64,000 bases of DNA from positions 53,050,954 to 53,114,953 of the forward strand of contig CM056742.1 of assembly GCA_029851415.1 (NCBI GenBank), in the 5' to 3' direction. The translations under genes were made by a program, and so were the position numbers. The notes under the pieces are model-generated. The model made no database searches. It worked only from the letters and a program-made list of their open reading frames with translations, and was not told the origin of the DNA. Below are positions 44,497-56,330 of this stretch, in pieces. The DNA is from Eretmocerus hayati. Its lineage: Eukaryota; Arthropoda; Insecta; Hymenoptera; Aphelinidae. Positions within the stretch are counted from its first letter, which is position 1. Every line of letters begins with the position of its first letter.

Positions 44497-45638
44497 ATAT
44501 TCAAGGAAAGCCTGCTGAATTACCACTGATGATTGAAATGCTAAATGAGGACGCGTCTCGCATCGCTCAATTGGCTATAGATCACAAACTGCGTCTGAAT
44601 ATTCCAAGTACATAAGCATCATCAATTGCGTCGGTTCAACATCACACGAGACTTGACCTTCAAGCCCTGCCACCAATCGTTGTTGATGGGATTACTATAC
44701 CTTCGCAAGAGTATGTTAGAAATTTAGGCGTCATTTTCTCCAAAGATCTCTCATGGAACTCACACGTATCTAGTATATGTTCTAAAGTGCATGGAGTTTT
44801 GCATCGGTTGCGGTCCCGTGGTCATTTCCTATCGCCGGACGTGAAGCAGTTGTTGGTGAATGCACTTATCATGACTCATTTTGATTATGCTTGTTTGGTT
44901 TATTACGACTTGTCTGGGTACTTGGATACTAAGCTGCAACGCCTTCTCAATTCCTGTGTTCCATTTTATTTTCCGGTGTCCGCGGGATGCAGCTTTGAAA
45001 CCTTATTATGAGCGCCTTCATTGGTTGTCACTAGTTCGTCGTCGGCAATATTTTTTATGTGTGCAATTATATAAAGTTCTCTCAACCAACACTTCAAGTT
45101 ACTTGAATGATTTGTTCAAGTCATTAGATGACGAGATCCGACGTTCACAAAGAATTAATGCCACTAGAATGATGATTCCTTTGGCGTGTATAACCTCGTA
45201 CGAAAACTCATTCTCCCGGTCCGCTATTAGGATGTGGAAATCTGTTCCTGGAAATATTCGTCTACTTGTTCCTTTAGATGCGTTCAAAGATACAATTTTT
45301 GCATACTTGTATAAGAATGAAGCCGCATGATATGATCCCCTGCTAGCTGTGTTGATTTACATGATTTGTTTATTGTACGCGTGAGTGGTGTTGATTTGTA
45401 TGATATAATCAGTGTATGTGCTAACGTTCTTCAAGCAGCGAGTATCTGAGTTGCATATGCTCATTCTCTGTGTACGTTATCGGTCTACCATTTAGTTATA
45501 ACTATTTGTATATCCTATACCTAAGATTTACTGCTTAGTCCTTTCAATTTTTATACCTAAAAGATGTTTCATCATGTGTATATTTTATTGCCATACGGTC
45601 TCCGTGACCACGGCAAAATAAATCATTAATCAATCAAT
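44496..45638 (+). mobile_element. CR1/Jockey-group LINE fragment, 5'-truncated at CT array
   Basis: Only the post-RT C-terminal region and the 3' end are left. The element ends with the TGCCATACGGTCTCCGTGAC / CACGGCA stem-loop, AATAAATC and (AATC)n, then TCTCTCTTG. It belongs to the same group as 39962-43487 but is a different family. Confidence 0.8.
44787..45330 (+). pseudogene. LINE ORF2 C-terminal region, one frameshift
   Basis: The first frame (44787-45011) gives LLVNALIMTHFDYACLVYYD. The second (to 45330) gives YERLHWLSLVRRRQYFLCVQ and SFSRSAIRMWKSVPGNIRLL. These correspond position by position to the C-terminal region of the LINE at 41607-42380. A frameshift near 44950-45000 joins them. 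The RT domain is missing. Confidence 0.85.
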
Positions 45639-47429
45639 CTCTCTTGTGTGGCGACGGACTGCTATAATCAACGACGTATGCTGCAGAGGAGAGAAGAGCG
45701 GTGTAAGAAAATGAGTATCTCTGTCGCCGATCCAAGGGAAACAAGCGTAGTGCTTACCCCCCCCCCCCCCTCAAGCCCCTCTTGTTAACCGACCTGCAGA
45801 CGATAGTCGGAGAGACTTCACCTTTGCCGCGGTGGGCTCTGCGCATGGCTGGAGGGGTTTGAGGGGAGGGTGAGCACTACGCTTGTCACCCTTGCGCGAG
45901 TCCTCTCTGATTCAAGCAGCTGTTTCACCCCTCCATTCGTTGTGCCCAACTGAGTTGTCTAGATTTCTTGTTTGTTGCCTGTCTAATTCACTGGTTCTCA
46001 GCAAGCAGAGCTTAGGTCTACCCTGGCTCATCTTCTGCAGTATTTTTCTTCTGAACTGAATGCTTGATGTTTTGAGGAGCTTATGATGAAAACGTTGTTG
46101 GTCTGTAGCAAGTTTTCGATCACGATGTAGAGATTGCTTGTAAATATCTCGCTCTTGTCCTGCTCAAGAAGTGTCTCAAGAGAAATCTTTTTACTCCCTT
46201 TGGCAGCACTTGCTGCAAGACTTGTGAGACAATACAACATGAATCATCAGTTGTAGCCAATGGGGATTTGTCACAGGAATCTCTTGATATTGCAAAATTT
46301 TGTATAAGAAAAGCTCGATATGAGTCCCAGGTTGATTAGTTAGCCACTTTTCGGATAAAAACCTACAAGATCAAGCTCTAGGAGTATAATATGAGGGAGC
46401 TTGAAATGATTTCTCACATTTGATGGGTTAGCCATGCCTAATGTAAACATATTTACCTCTGTCTTTTCATCACTGCTCGTCCAACTCCAGACTCGAACTA
46501 CAAATTTCACTTGCCATTAAAACTAGTCACTGATGACACACGTGCGTTTCTGAAGGCGAGCGAAAATTTTTGACAGACTCGGTGGCAACAAATCCGCAAG
46601 AAAAAACCAATAGCCCAATGCCTGATGTTTACTCGATTCCGAAACTTGAGGTCTCGGGCAGATGCATCAATCGGCTGAATCGATATCCTGAATTCTTGAA
46701 TCCTTATTTTGTGCAACTCGGGCACGTCGGAAGTTTTCCGTTCGGCAAAATTATATTCAATTCTATCGCGAACCCCGGCAATTGCGGAGTTCGAGAACCG
46801 CAGCAAAACCTAACCTCACCTGCAGCGTAAACAAAGGTAAATTCACAACCGCGGCGCTGCGAAGTTGGCCATGTCACAAATAGTCACGATTCAAAAAGTG
46901 TTCGGTGACTTCAAGTGATAACCGAGTATACCATGCCACTCTACCTCCACCTCTGCCGATTTGGTCAGGCCTTACCAGATTGTACCCGGAGACTTCAAAT
47001 TGCTTCGATGAATTCTTATGTTTCACCCTGACCTCCGATTCTTTCATTCCAAAAACATGTGATGTTATCATTCAGAATGGACAGAATGTCCGAAAAATGT
47101 GGATCTAGGGATTGGACGTTCATGTGGCCGACCCTGAGGGAAAATGTGTTATCCATCATTGATCAAACTAATCTTGCGATCAAGTCTCCTACATAATATT
47201 GAACATTTAGCTTTGTCCATTGCTGAATGAGCTGTATCACTGATCCGAGCAACGCAACAGCTATTACATTTCAACCTAGTTCTATTTTTACATCCTTCAA
47301 ACATTTCAATAGTGAGTCGCGATGCTGCCGCATAGACGACGACAGTGATCTTACTTTCTCGGCTGATGGTGAAGCAGATAACGTGAAGCCAAACCCGGTG
47401 TTTGGGATGGCATTCTAAGGATACTGCTG
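45639..47429. other. Intergenic; no gene recognised
   Basis: It contains a C14 run near 45758, the inverted ~90-bp repeat at 45948-46034, and a CCTAACCTCACCT stretch near 46808. Open frames overlap on opposite strands at 46507-46830 and 47149-47553 with no domain on either strand. Confidence 0.4.
45948..46034. repeat. Inverted partner of 36193-36288
   Basis: It contains CTAATTCACTGGTTCTCAGC, then AAGCAGAGCTTAGGTCTACC and CTGGCTCATC, the reverse complement of the other copy. Similarity stops at both ends, so it is a dispersed repeat of about 90 bp. Confidence 0.85.
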
Positions 47430-50222
47430 CTGCTAGGGAAGGGGTGGCAGGTACGCAAACTTGACGAGGGAAAATTCCGGGAATCGATGAAAACTGCCGA
47501 AGATCTCCCGATGAACTCCACCGCGGGCGAGGCTGTGGATATGGTAATGACAACCATCACAAGAGCCTGTGATGCATCCATGCCTCGCAAAACAACACCA
47601 TGCTTCGGGAGAAAACCAGATTACTGGATTACCGATGAGATAAAGGCTCTACGAAGAACGAGCAACAAGAAAAGGAGGACCGCGTGGCGATCAAGGAAGC
47701 TGCAACGACCATCGCCGGCGGAAGATGACAGAGCGTTCAAAGAAGCAAAGAAGGCTCTCGTTCTAGCCATCCGGAGGAGCAAAGAGAAATGCTGGGGTGA
47801 ATTGTGCGACATGATTAATGAAGACCGCTGGCGCACGTCATACCGCGTGGTCTTGTCGAAGGTCCGATCCCGGAGGGACAACCCAGCACCGACCGATGCA
47901 GCAACCTTGCGCAGCATCGTGGGAGACCTCTTCCCAGCGGAAGAACCCAGAGTGATTTTCCCCCGGAAAGCAAAGACCTCATCCCGCTCTTCACCATGCA
48001 AGAGCTACTTATAGCGGCGAAGAGGATGCTGAACAGCAAGGCCCCTGGCTCGGACAGCATTCCAAACGAGGCTCCGAAACTGGTATTTGAATACCAGCCA
48101 CATCTACTCCTCGATCTCTTCAACACCTGTCCGAGCGCGGAAGCTTTCCCGGGCAAGTGGGAACGCCAGAAGCTCGTCCTGATACCAAAAGGTCAAGGAA
48201 GTCAACGCCCTCTCAGCATGCTCGACAACATCGGGAAAATGTACGAGAGGATGGTGCTCAACAGGGTAGTAAAAGCCTACGAAGAGAGTGGAGGGCTGTC
48301 ACCGATGCAGTTTGGGTTTTGGAAAGGTCGCAGTACTGTTCACACGATTGAGACAGTCCGGGAGCGGGTTCAAACGGCGGTAGGGAGAGCATACCAAGGG
48401 TGAGGGGGTTTCTGCGCGATAATCGCGTTAGACATAAAGAACGCATTTAACCGTGCGAGCTGGAAGGGATCGTACGCATCCCAGGCAGGTTAAGTGCCAC
48501 CCTACCTGTTAGGAGTCACGAGCGACTACCTACGAGATAGGACCCTTGTATACGACACCGACGAGGGACAAGAGGTTCGAGAATGTCTGCCGGAATCGGA
48601 CAAGGATCAGTTCCGGGCCGTTCAACTGGAACACCCAATATGACAGTCTACTGTCCATCGGACTGCCAAAAGGTGTGATAATAGTGGTTTTTGTGGACGA
48701 CGCGGGACTCATAATTTGAGCCGACAACGAAGAGCTCTTGGGGAGACGCGCAAACGAGGCGCTGGCCCGAGTCTACGAATGGATGATCAGCCAGCTCCTA
48801 GAGCTGGCTGTTTCGAAGTGCGCAGCCATAGTGGTCACGAGGCGGAGAAAGTTCAACTCGCCCCATTTCTATATCAACGGGCAAGAGATACTACGCAAGA
48901 CAGAGCTGAAATATCTGGGTGTATGGCTCGACGACAAGTGGTCGTTCAATAAGCACATCCAAGAAGCCGCGCAGAAAACAAGCAGGGTTGAAGCGGCTCT
49001 CCAGCGATTGATGCCGAACATCGGAGGACCGGAACAGAAGAGGCGTAAACTGCTTAACACCGTGAGGACTTCCATCATGCTCTTCGGTGCACCCGTGTGG
49101 GAGGAGAGAGTAGAGGAGGCCGTCATCGAGAAGAGGATGAAACCTGTCCACCTCAGAGCGTCTCTGAAGAGCATTCGTGCCTACCGCACCGTGTCAGGAA
49201 ACGCAGCTTGTGTGTTGGCGGGAACGCCACCCATCCACTTGCTCGTCGCGGAGCGAGTGAGGATCTGGGACCGGCAAAAAGTGATCGGAGCCGAACGTGT
49301 GCTCACCCCAACGATGGAGGAGATCCTCCGCGACAACGAGAAGGAATTCACCCTTGAGCAGTGGCAAACTGAGTAGGATTCGCCATTTGCAAATGGCAGA
49401 TGGACGCACCGGCTGATCCGTGACGTAGCCAAATGGACGGAACGCATCCACGGAGAGATAGATTAGTGGTCAACGCAGGCACTGAGTAACCACGGTTGCT
49501 TTGGTACCCACCTGACCCGGTTCAAGAAGAGGACATCCCCAGCATGTCAGTCATGCGGGGACAACTGGGATGACGCTGAACACGCCCTGTTCACGTGCAA
49601 CGACACCTGAAGAGAGTGCGCCGAGTTGGATGAATGGCTGGGTGCTCAACTAACACCTGAGAATCCCGTCCTGTACTTGCTACGCAACCAGGAGACATGA
49701 AATAGAATCACCGGATACATTAAGCTGGTGATGACCCGGAAAGAGGAGGAAGAAAGGGAAGTGAGGCGCCTCGAAGCAGGCGAATTACAGTGAGTCTGCC
49801 GACTCAAACAAAAGAGGTCCAAATGGTTCCAGGAGGAATATGATGGACTGAAGAGGAAAGGAAGAAGAAAGAAGAGTGGGGAAAGAAGACTGAGGAGGGA
49901 AGAAAGAAGAGAGAAGATCAAAGGAGGAGCAACAACACCTGTGAGTCGTGAGGCGAGAGACCCTCAATCCTGAGCGCGAGACGCCGCCGGTCCTGAACCA
50001 ATGCTTACGCGGTTCCGGGATCGAATTGGTAAGTTGGTGGATCTCTTCCTTGTCCAACGGCCGGCCTCAACGGAGGAGGAAGAGAGGGTTCACCCGGTTG
50101 GGATGGCCGTATCGATGCGGATTCCAGCCCGGGGATGTTGGGGAGGTGCTGGTCAGCCGTATTTGGCTGACCGGAGCCTCTCTTCCGTACGTCGCAGCGT
50201 ATCCTCCCTACAACCACCTAAA
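47430..50222 (+). mobile_element. R1-clade LINE, copy C, longest copy
   Basis: It runs from the region between endonuclease and RT to a 3' end CCCTACAACCACCTAAAGAG that passes into GGGAGAGAGAGAAAG. The 3' untranslated region (49800-50220) shares blocks with copies A and B, such as TATCGATGCGGATTCCAGCC. The 5' end is not sharply defined: the LINE-like reading WQVRKLDEGKFRE begins around 47445. Confidence 0.85.
47440..49790 (+). pseudogene. R1-clade LINE ORF2, RT to C-terminal zinc knuckle, several breaks
   Basis: The segment 47440-48003 is the linker (ARG/LYS-rich, KPDYWITDEIKALRRTSNKK). The segment 47996-48403 is the N-terminal RT (NSKAPGSDSIPNEAPKL, RPLSMLDNIGKMYERMVLNR). Motif A (ALDIKNAFNRASW) follows near 48430 and the FVDDAGLI active site near 48690, with frame changes and stops between. 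The segment 48738-49373 is the post-RT region, ending at a TAG. The rest, to 49790, includes CQSCGDNWDDAEHALFTC with a stop nearby. It encodes a target-primed reverse transcriptase but cannot make one protein in this copy. Confidence 0.85.
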
Positions 50223-50249
50223 GAGAAAAAGGGAGAGAGAGAAAGATGA

Positions 50250-51272
50250 GAAAAGCTCCTTGGAGTTGCATTAGGGACAAAGATGGACAGATATTTCGTA
50301 ATATTGTCAACGGGAGGAATCATTCTGAATTCACCAAGCGATCATGTTTACAAAACTCATGATGTTTGTCAATTCCTTCACATCTAATATGAACTCAATA
50401 AGGAAAAATACACTCTTGAATGAGTAGTTGAACAGATCTTTTATATCGCATCGACAAGGAATCTTGTCTATTATTTGAATGTATGAAGATTAGTCTTACT
50501 CATATGCAATTCATACAAGTAAGAGTCCTCGCAACGGTCAAAGGATCGAGTATTGTATGAATTGTGGCCAGGAACGCTTTATTATCGAAAATATGCAAAA
50601 GCCATGGCAGAGCGGGGCTCATATTTTTAAATAACTTATCTTCAGCACAAAAATGCAGATTTCTCGGTCTAGGAGTGTGGTATCGTGACGTTTCCTTTTT
50701 TCATCAGAAACTACGCAAAAAAAGCTAACTTTCCCGGCTGAGAGAAGATATGGTTTCCCTTTGACTTAATCGAGTATTTCGCGGATGGAAGTGGCAAGGT
50801 GTCAATTTTCCATGATCTTCGGCCCGCAGCTCGAATTAGAAGTATCCAATCAAAAAAAGGATGACGAACACAGTTATGTGTTTTTTAAAAATCATTCCGA
50901 TGTATCTTTCACATTTTCGATCCTAGGCTTCACCTGGCCAAAAATACAAGAAATACAAGTTTTCGACGTTCTTAACCCTTTCCCCACAGCCTTCAAGGGA
51001 AAACTCGATATCATCACCTACCAAATGGAAGCACGGAAAATCCGGAAACTCAAAATCAAAAGTGATTCTGGGTAGCAGCCGCCCATTTCCCATGCGCAAA
51101 AACACCCAGATGAGTTGTATTCCTCATGGTATAATGAAATCCCCTTGTATTGAGAGAGGCACAAGTTGTAGTTTCCGGGCAAAAGACGGAAACCTGATTT
51201 ACACGTGTATTCTAAATGGGGAGCTTCCTTGTCTCTGTAGAGACACTGAGGGAGTTTCATGCGGAAAAAATT
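50250..51272. other. AT-rich interval, no gene seen
   Basis: No recognisable domain. The stretch 51060-51270 has weak similarity in composition to the palindrome that follows, but I could not pair it. Confidence 0.35.
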
Positions 51273-52486
51273 TATATGTGTGGCCGTCAATGTGTCCAAT
51301 CTGGGCTTTGTATAGAACGCCCGGGGAATCTATAAAATCCCCGGGCATTCTATACATTGCCGGGTAATGTGTTCAATGAGCGCCCATCGAACATATTGCC
51401 TGCCATCAAACGGGCATTCTATAGATTACCCAGGGATTCTATACAATGCCCGAGGCTGCTTGGGCGATGTGTTCAAGAGTCCTCGGACGAGATGGGAAGT
51501 CTTACATCAAGTTGATCAAGCACTATCTTCAAGTCAACAACTGAAGGAAATTTATTTGTGAAACAATCGTCGCAATAATAATCATTCAATAACAATGACA
51601 AATCAGTAATAATAACTGTCTTACCATTCGATTCGACTGAAGCACAAACTGATCCTTGTCATGATATCTTGAACTATAAGGTAATTCCAAGTCGTAATAC
51701 TGCTTATTACAACATGTACTTGTCACAGTTACTGTTACCTACCGTAGACAGAGGGCCCTTCGAATTCTCTCGAATATTTGGAATTGTCATTGATATCCAA
51801 CATGGTGTTTATCAGAAAGATGGATGCTGCAAGGCTGGTATCCGAGATGTGATTTGAATAAAGTAGGCAATGGTCCCATATCGACGTGCCACTGGAGATT
51901 TCATTAAGTTTAGAGGCTGCGACTGAGCAATCTAAATCAGGAGGTCAAGGAGTCGTTAAGTGTAATTGCAAACTCGCAACCACTCAATATAAAACTAGTC
52001 GCTGTTCTTGTTAAAAAAAAACATTATGTGCGGCTCTCGGTGCCATAACTCATCTACATGTTGTAATAAATAGTACTATATGATTCAAAAATATCATGAC
52101 AACGATCAGCTTGTGCTCCATTCGAATCAAATGGTGAGACTGATCATTATTATTGATTCATTATTATTATTGAATAATTATTATGCGACGAATGTTTCAC
52201 AAATAAATTTCATTCAGTGGTTCACTTGAAAATATTGCTTGATCAACTTGATGTGAAACTTCCCATCTCGTCCGAGGGTTCTTGAACACATCGCCCAAGC
52301 AGCCTCGGGCGTTGTATAGAATCCCTGGGTAATCTATAGAATGCCCGTTTGAAGGCAGGCAATATGTTCGATGAGCGCTCATTGAACCCATTACCCGGCA
52401 CTGTATAGAATGCCCGGGGATTATATAGATTCCCCGAGCGTTCTGTACAAAGCCCAGATTGGACACATTGACGGCGACATATGCAT
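51273..52486. repeat. 1.2-kb inverted repeat with CCCGGG/TCTATA motif runs
   Basis: The arms 51273-51600 and about 52150-52486 are inverse copies: GTGTCCAATCTGGGCTTTGT / ACAAAGCCCAGATTGGACAC, GGGCATTCTATAGATTACCC / GGGTAATCTATAGAATGCCC, and GAAATTTATTTGTGAAACAA / TTTCACAAATAAATTTC. Each arm contains several copies of a CCCGGGNATTCTATA-type word in both orientations. The ~550-bp spacer is AT-rich. Frames in the two arms mirror each other. Confidence 0.8.
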
Positions 52487-54103
52487 ACTCTGACACTCAA
52501 AACGAGTATCTGACGTGATTTATAGCCAAATCCGTTTGGGCCAGATTTCGTCTTATTTGCAACATTCGTTTGGGATTGACTGCATTGAGGTGTTGATGGA
52601 AGTAATGGTCAACTGAGGAGCACTCCATGTTATTCACGCACCGCGTCAAAACTGCTGAGTTGTTCATCCCGGCAACATAGTATAATGTGTAATATGTAGG
52701 AGTAGGCAGGGTCAGCGGAAGCCCGCCAACCAGCTCATTGGCTGACGTGGTGAGTGAGGAGAACACTGGTGGAGGAGAAAGAGTGCAGGAGTGGTGCCAG
52801 TTGTGACTAGTGAGTATGACAAAAACTGTTACCGGCCATTCTTCCTATAGGAGTGGACCCACTCCGGTATTTAACATCTTCAATTGACGAAAGTTTATGT
52901 AAGAATCAGGGGGGTTGTTAGCGCGATGCCCAAAATCTTGTCAAGTCTCACTTTGGGGGAGGGAGGCAGTCGCGGGAGCCTCAAAGCCCTCATATGATAT
53001 ATGTCTGATCCTCAAGATGGTGACCTGTGAATCCTGATTTCATCAGATATCTCTGAGAAATTCTATACAGAGGTTTCTCAAAATGGCTGATCCAAGATGG
53101 CTACCGCAAAACCCTTATTTCCTCGGATATTGCCAAAAAATTTTATGCAAGGGTTTTTCGGGTCCTTGATTACGTATATGAACTCAGATCCTGGAAATTC
53201 AGGATGGCGCATCCGATATGGTGAGCAGAATTCGGCTGCCACGAGAATCGAGTTTATGTCCGATATATCAAGGAAATTCGTCCCGTACATGCAATTTGTG
53301 AGTTTCAAATAAATTTCCTCCATGGATTCATGGCAACGCTTGTCTCGAGACTGCGGATGCGTTCTCGCGTCCACAGCTCCTTGCAGCCCCTACAAAACTG
53401 GCATCTTTTCCTATCATTTTTGCTCATCGCGCAGAATTCTCATAATTTGATTCCATAGTTATGATGATCAACCTAAAAAATATTTGTATATCCATTCTTG
53501 GGAATAACCAACGGAATAGATCTTTCAGCCATCATTTAGATCCGCTATCTCGCATTTTCATTCTCGAAATCCCAGTTCATTCCCGTGATCAATAACCCTC
53601 AGAATCCCCATGAACAGTTATTCAGGGATTACGAGGAAATGGGATATTCCCGGTCACCAATCGGGTTCACAATTTTTGAATCTTCGTAATTCAACTTCAT
53701 ATACGTAATCAGTGACCCAAATACATTCCTCCAGAAATATCAAAGGAAATTAGGATTTCTGGTCGTTATCTTGGATCCACCATCTTGAATCCTCAAAATT
53801 TGTATTCATATCGTGATTAGCGACCCAAAATACGCTTGTTTACGGAATCCTATGAAAATTCGTGGTTGCGAAGAATGTGTACATGAAAGGGTCAACTTCA
53901 AAGCAAAATATTTTCTGATCCTCTGATGGTATCCCAAATTCCACCGTGTTGGCCGACCTTGGAAGTGACCCTCTTATCTTGATGCAATTTAATGAGAACC
54001 AGTCCAATATTCAGAGAATAGTTCAAACTCATAATATTGAACATTTCACGGGAATCTGCAGAACGGTACTTGACATCCTTTAAACAGTATGGTCTTGTTC
54101 CAG
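52487..54103. other. Intergenic upstream of the UTP15 exon, with diverged repeats
   Basis: From about 52980 to 53880, phrases such as GTGATCAATAACCCTCAGAA, AATCAGTGACCCAAATACAT and GATTAGCGACCCAAAATACG recur every 100-150 bp, suggesting an old diverged tandem or dispersed repeat. No upstream UTP15 exon was found in it. Confidence 0.4.
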
Positions 54104-54686
54104 GGAGCTGTCCTTCTCAAAGAATTTGGGCCTATCGACTACATTGACTTCGCCCCAGTAGAACCGTATAACTTTGCCGTGACATGCTCTTGTCGAGTGC
54201 AAATTTATGACTCAAACACTCGAACCGTTCAGAAGAATTTCAACAAATTCAGTAAAAGCGTGTATGGAGCTTCTTATAGATACGATGGTAGATTATTATG
54301 TGTTGGTGGAGAGGAGGCAGTCATAAAAGTTTTTGATGTGGACTCAAAGAGTCTACTGAGGCAGTTCAGTGATCACAAGGCTGCAGTACATAGAGCTTAT
54401 TTCACATCAGATGGGACACATTTGGTTTCATTCTCTGATGACAAAACTACAGCTCTATGGGATATACCTGCCGAGAAGAAAGTTGTGTCATTCAGCGACC
54501 ATATAGATTATGTGAGAGCAGGGAGTGTGAGTCCAATTTCGCCATCGATATTCTCATCAGGTGGATATGATGGCACCATCAACATGTATGATTCGAGGAC
54601 TAGCAAGAATATCTTGAGGTTGTCCCATGAATCCCCTGTCCAGAGTCTTTGTTTTTTACCACACGGAGGAGTTCTCATATCTGCAG
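54104..54686 (+). CDS. UTP15: UTP15 homologue, internal exon (WD40 repeats of the U3 snoRNP protein)
   Basis: UTP15 is a nucleolar WD40 protein of the t-UTP/UTP-A subcomplex of the small-subunit processome, needed for 18S rRNA maturation and linked to rRNA transcription. The exon begins after GTCTTGTTCCAG (phase 0) and ends at GCAG/GTTAGC (54687), giving 194 codons. It encodes the N-terminal third of the beta-propeller: EFGPIDYIDFAPVEPYNFAV, LLRQFSDHKAAVHRAYFTSD, DDKTTALWDIP, DHIDYVRAGSVSPISPSIFS and GTINMYDSRTSKNILRL, in the order seen in UTP15. No stop or frameshift is present. The first exon (about 40 residues) and the remaining propeller and C-terminal domain are not seen in the window. 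They could lie beyond it or across long introns, or the exon could be an orphan duplicate. Confidence 0.85.
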
Positions 54687-56260
54687 GTTAGCTCATGTAT
54701 ACTCGTATTGAAATCTGTAATTGGTACTGCACCGACAACGTCGACTCAAGCCAGAGCCCATAATGGGATGCTAGATGTCATCCATAGTCCTGTGGAGAAT
54801 CCTTTGAGTGCACCAAAATGTGGTGGTGATGAGTTTCAAAGTTCAAGGTGGATGTCTTTAATTGTATCCCTCTTGATCAGTACTCGTATATGTCTCACAG
54901 TCTTCAACGCAAGTGCACGTGGAATCTTATTACTTGAGTTTACTATAAAGTCTCAATCCTACGGGAGCTGAGGAGACTCATCGCTCGCGCGCAGAGCGAC
55001 ACGATTTGAGCGTGTGACACGTGACATTGAACCAAGAGTAATTTGTTCACTATATAGTATTTCCACGTCAATTCAGCTATTCCTCCGCCCATTTTCTTAT
55101 CCCTCCATATTTTCTTCCCACTCCATAGTGTTGAAACAATATAGTTCCAATAGTGTACGGAGACAAAAAGTTTTCTTGCATCACCCAAATCCATGTGAGT
55201 GGTTTTGCCATAAGATTTGAAACATTGCCTCGGCAATTTGCATATACCCTGCACCATCCTCAACAATAACGATTTAACTCACGACATCCGGAAAAGGGGC
55301 CAAGAACCTATCGATTCACTACCTGCAAAACCTTCTCGGGGGCATTCTGGTCATTGCTAGATTCGGAATATCCTCAATTCACGGTGTATGACGTGTCAAG
55401 GAACGATTCCGTTTTATTTTTTTCGCCTTCTCGGAGAAAAAGAGTTGTATTCGCGACGAGAGATTTTTCTCGGAATTTTTCACTCGAGTCCACTTTTCAT
55501 TCTAGAAATTTGCATTTTCACGGATTCGGCTATCACCATCTTTCCTCTCGCCGAGAGCTTTCAATCGTGGGTTTTTTCTCCTTGATCATCCCTGCCAGAC
55601 AAAAAATCATCTTTCTCGGTCATTGTCCGTGTGTGTGTGTTTCTGTACATTTTTTTGGTGCACCCGTTCTCCTGAACCCTTCCATCAATTTTTCTGAAAT
55701 TCATGTGAGTGGTGGAGCACCATCCAGAGATGTGCAGGAAGGATTTAGAGATCAATCCATCGAACAGTTCTCGATTCATGTGACTAAAAGAGAAAAATAC
55801 CAATTTATTCAAAAAATCCATCATTCCATACATGAATATTTCCCTCCACGATTCTCAAGCCAAAATTGAGGTTACCGAAACAAGCATTCCTTTGCTATCA
55901 TCCCCTACTTGGTTAATGTCCATTTTTCATTTTCATCCATTATCATAATTCAAATCAGAAATTTTGCATCAATTTTTGGAGACAAAAACAGCTGATTTGC
56001 GAGTCGAAGGTGTTTTTATTCTAAGACAACGTTTCGGTGGTTGATTCATTATCCTCTTCGGGTGTATGAAAATGATATTTTATTATGTTGAGAGACACCA
56101 GGTGCCTATTTCCCCACGGAATTTCTATATCAGGGTTGCCAACATAAAATCGAATCAGTGTTGCCAACTTGACGGCACGAAAAGTCCCTTGATCAGGGCA
56201 AATGTCCCTAGATTTTTTTAAATGTGCGTGTATATATATTTACTGATGAGTCGGTGGGTC

Positions 56261-56282
56261 GGTGTGTGTGTGAGTGTGAGTG

Positions 56283-56322
<40 letters not shown>

Positions 56323-56330
56323 GGGGGGGG
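56261..56330. repeat. (GT)n microsatellite ending in G11
   Basis: An imperfect then pure GT run, followed by eleven G. Confidence 0.95.

Noticed and set aside
46507..47553. Possible genes on either strand (MTDSVATNPQEK.. and others)
   Set aside because: Overlapping frames on opposite strands, no domain, no splice-consistent partners.
55354..55869. 171-codon frame downstream of the UTP15 exon
   Set aside because: Composition is Phe/Ser-rich like translated AT-rich non-coding DNA. It does not resemble the WD40 repeats or C-terminal domain expected next.
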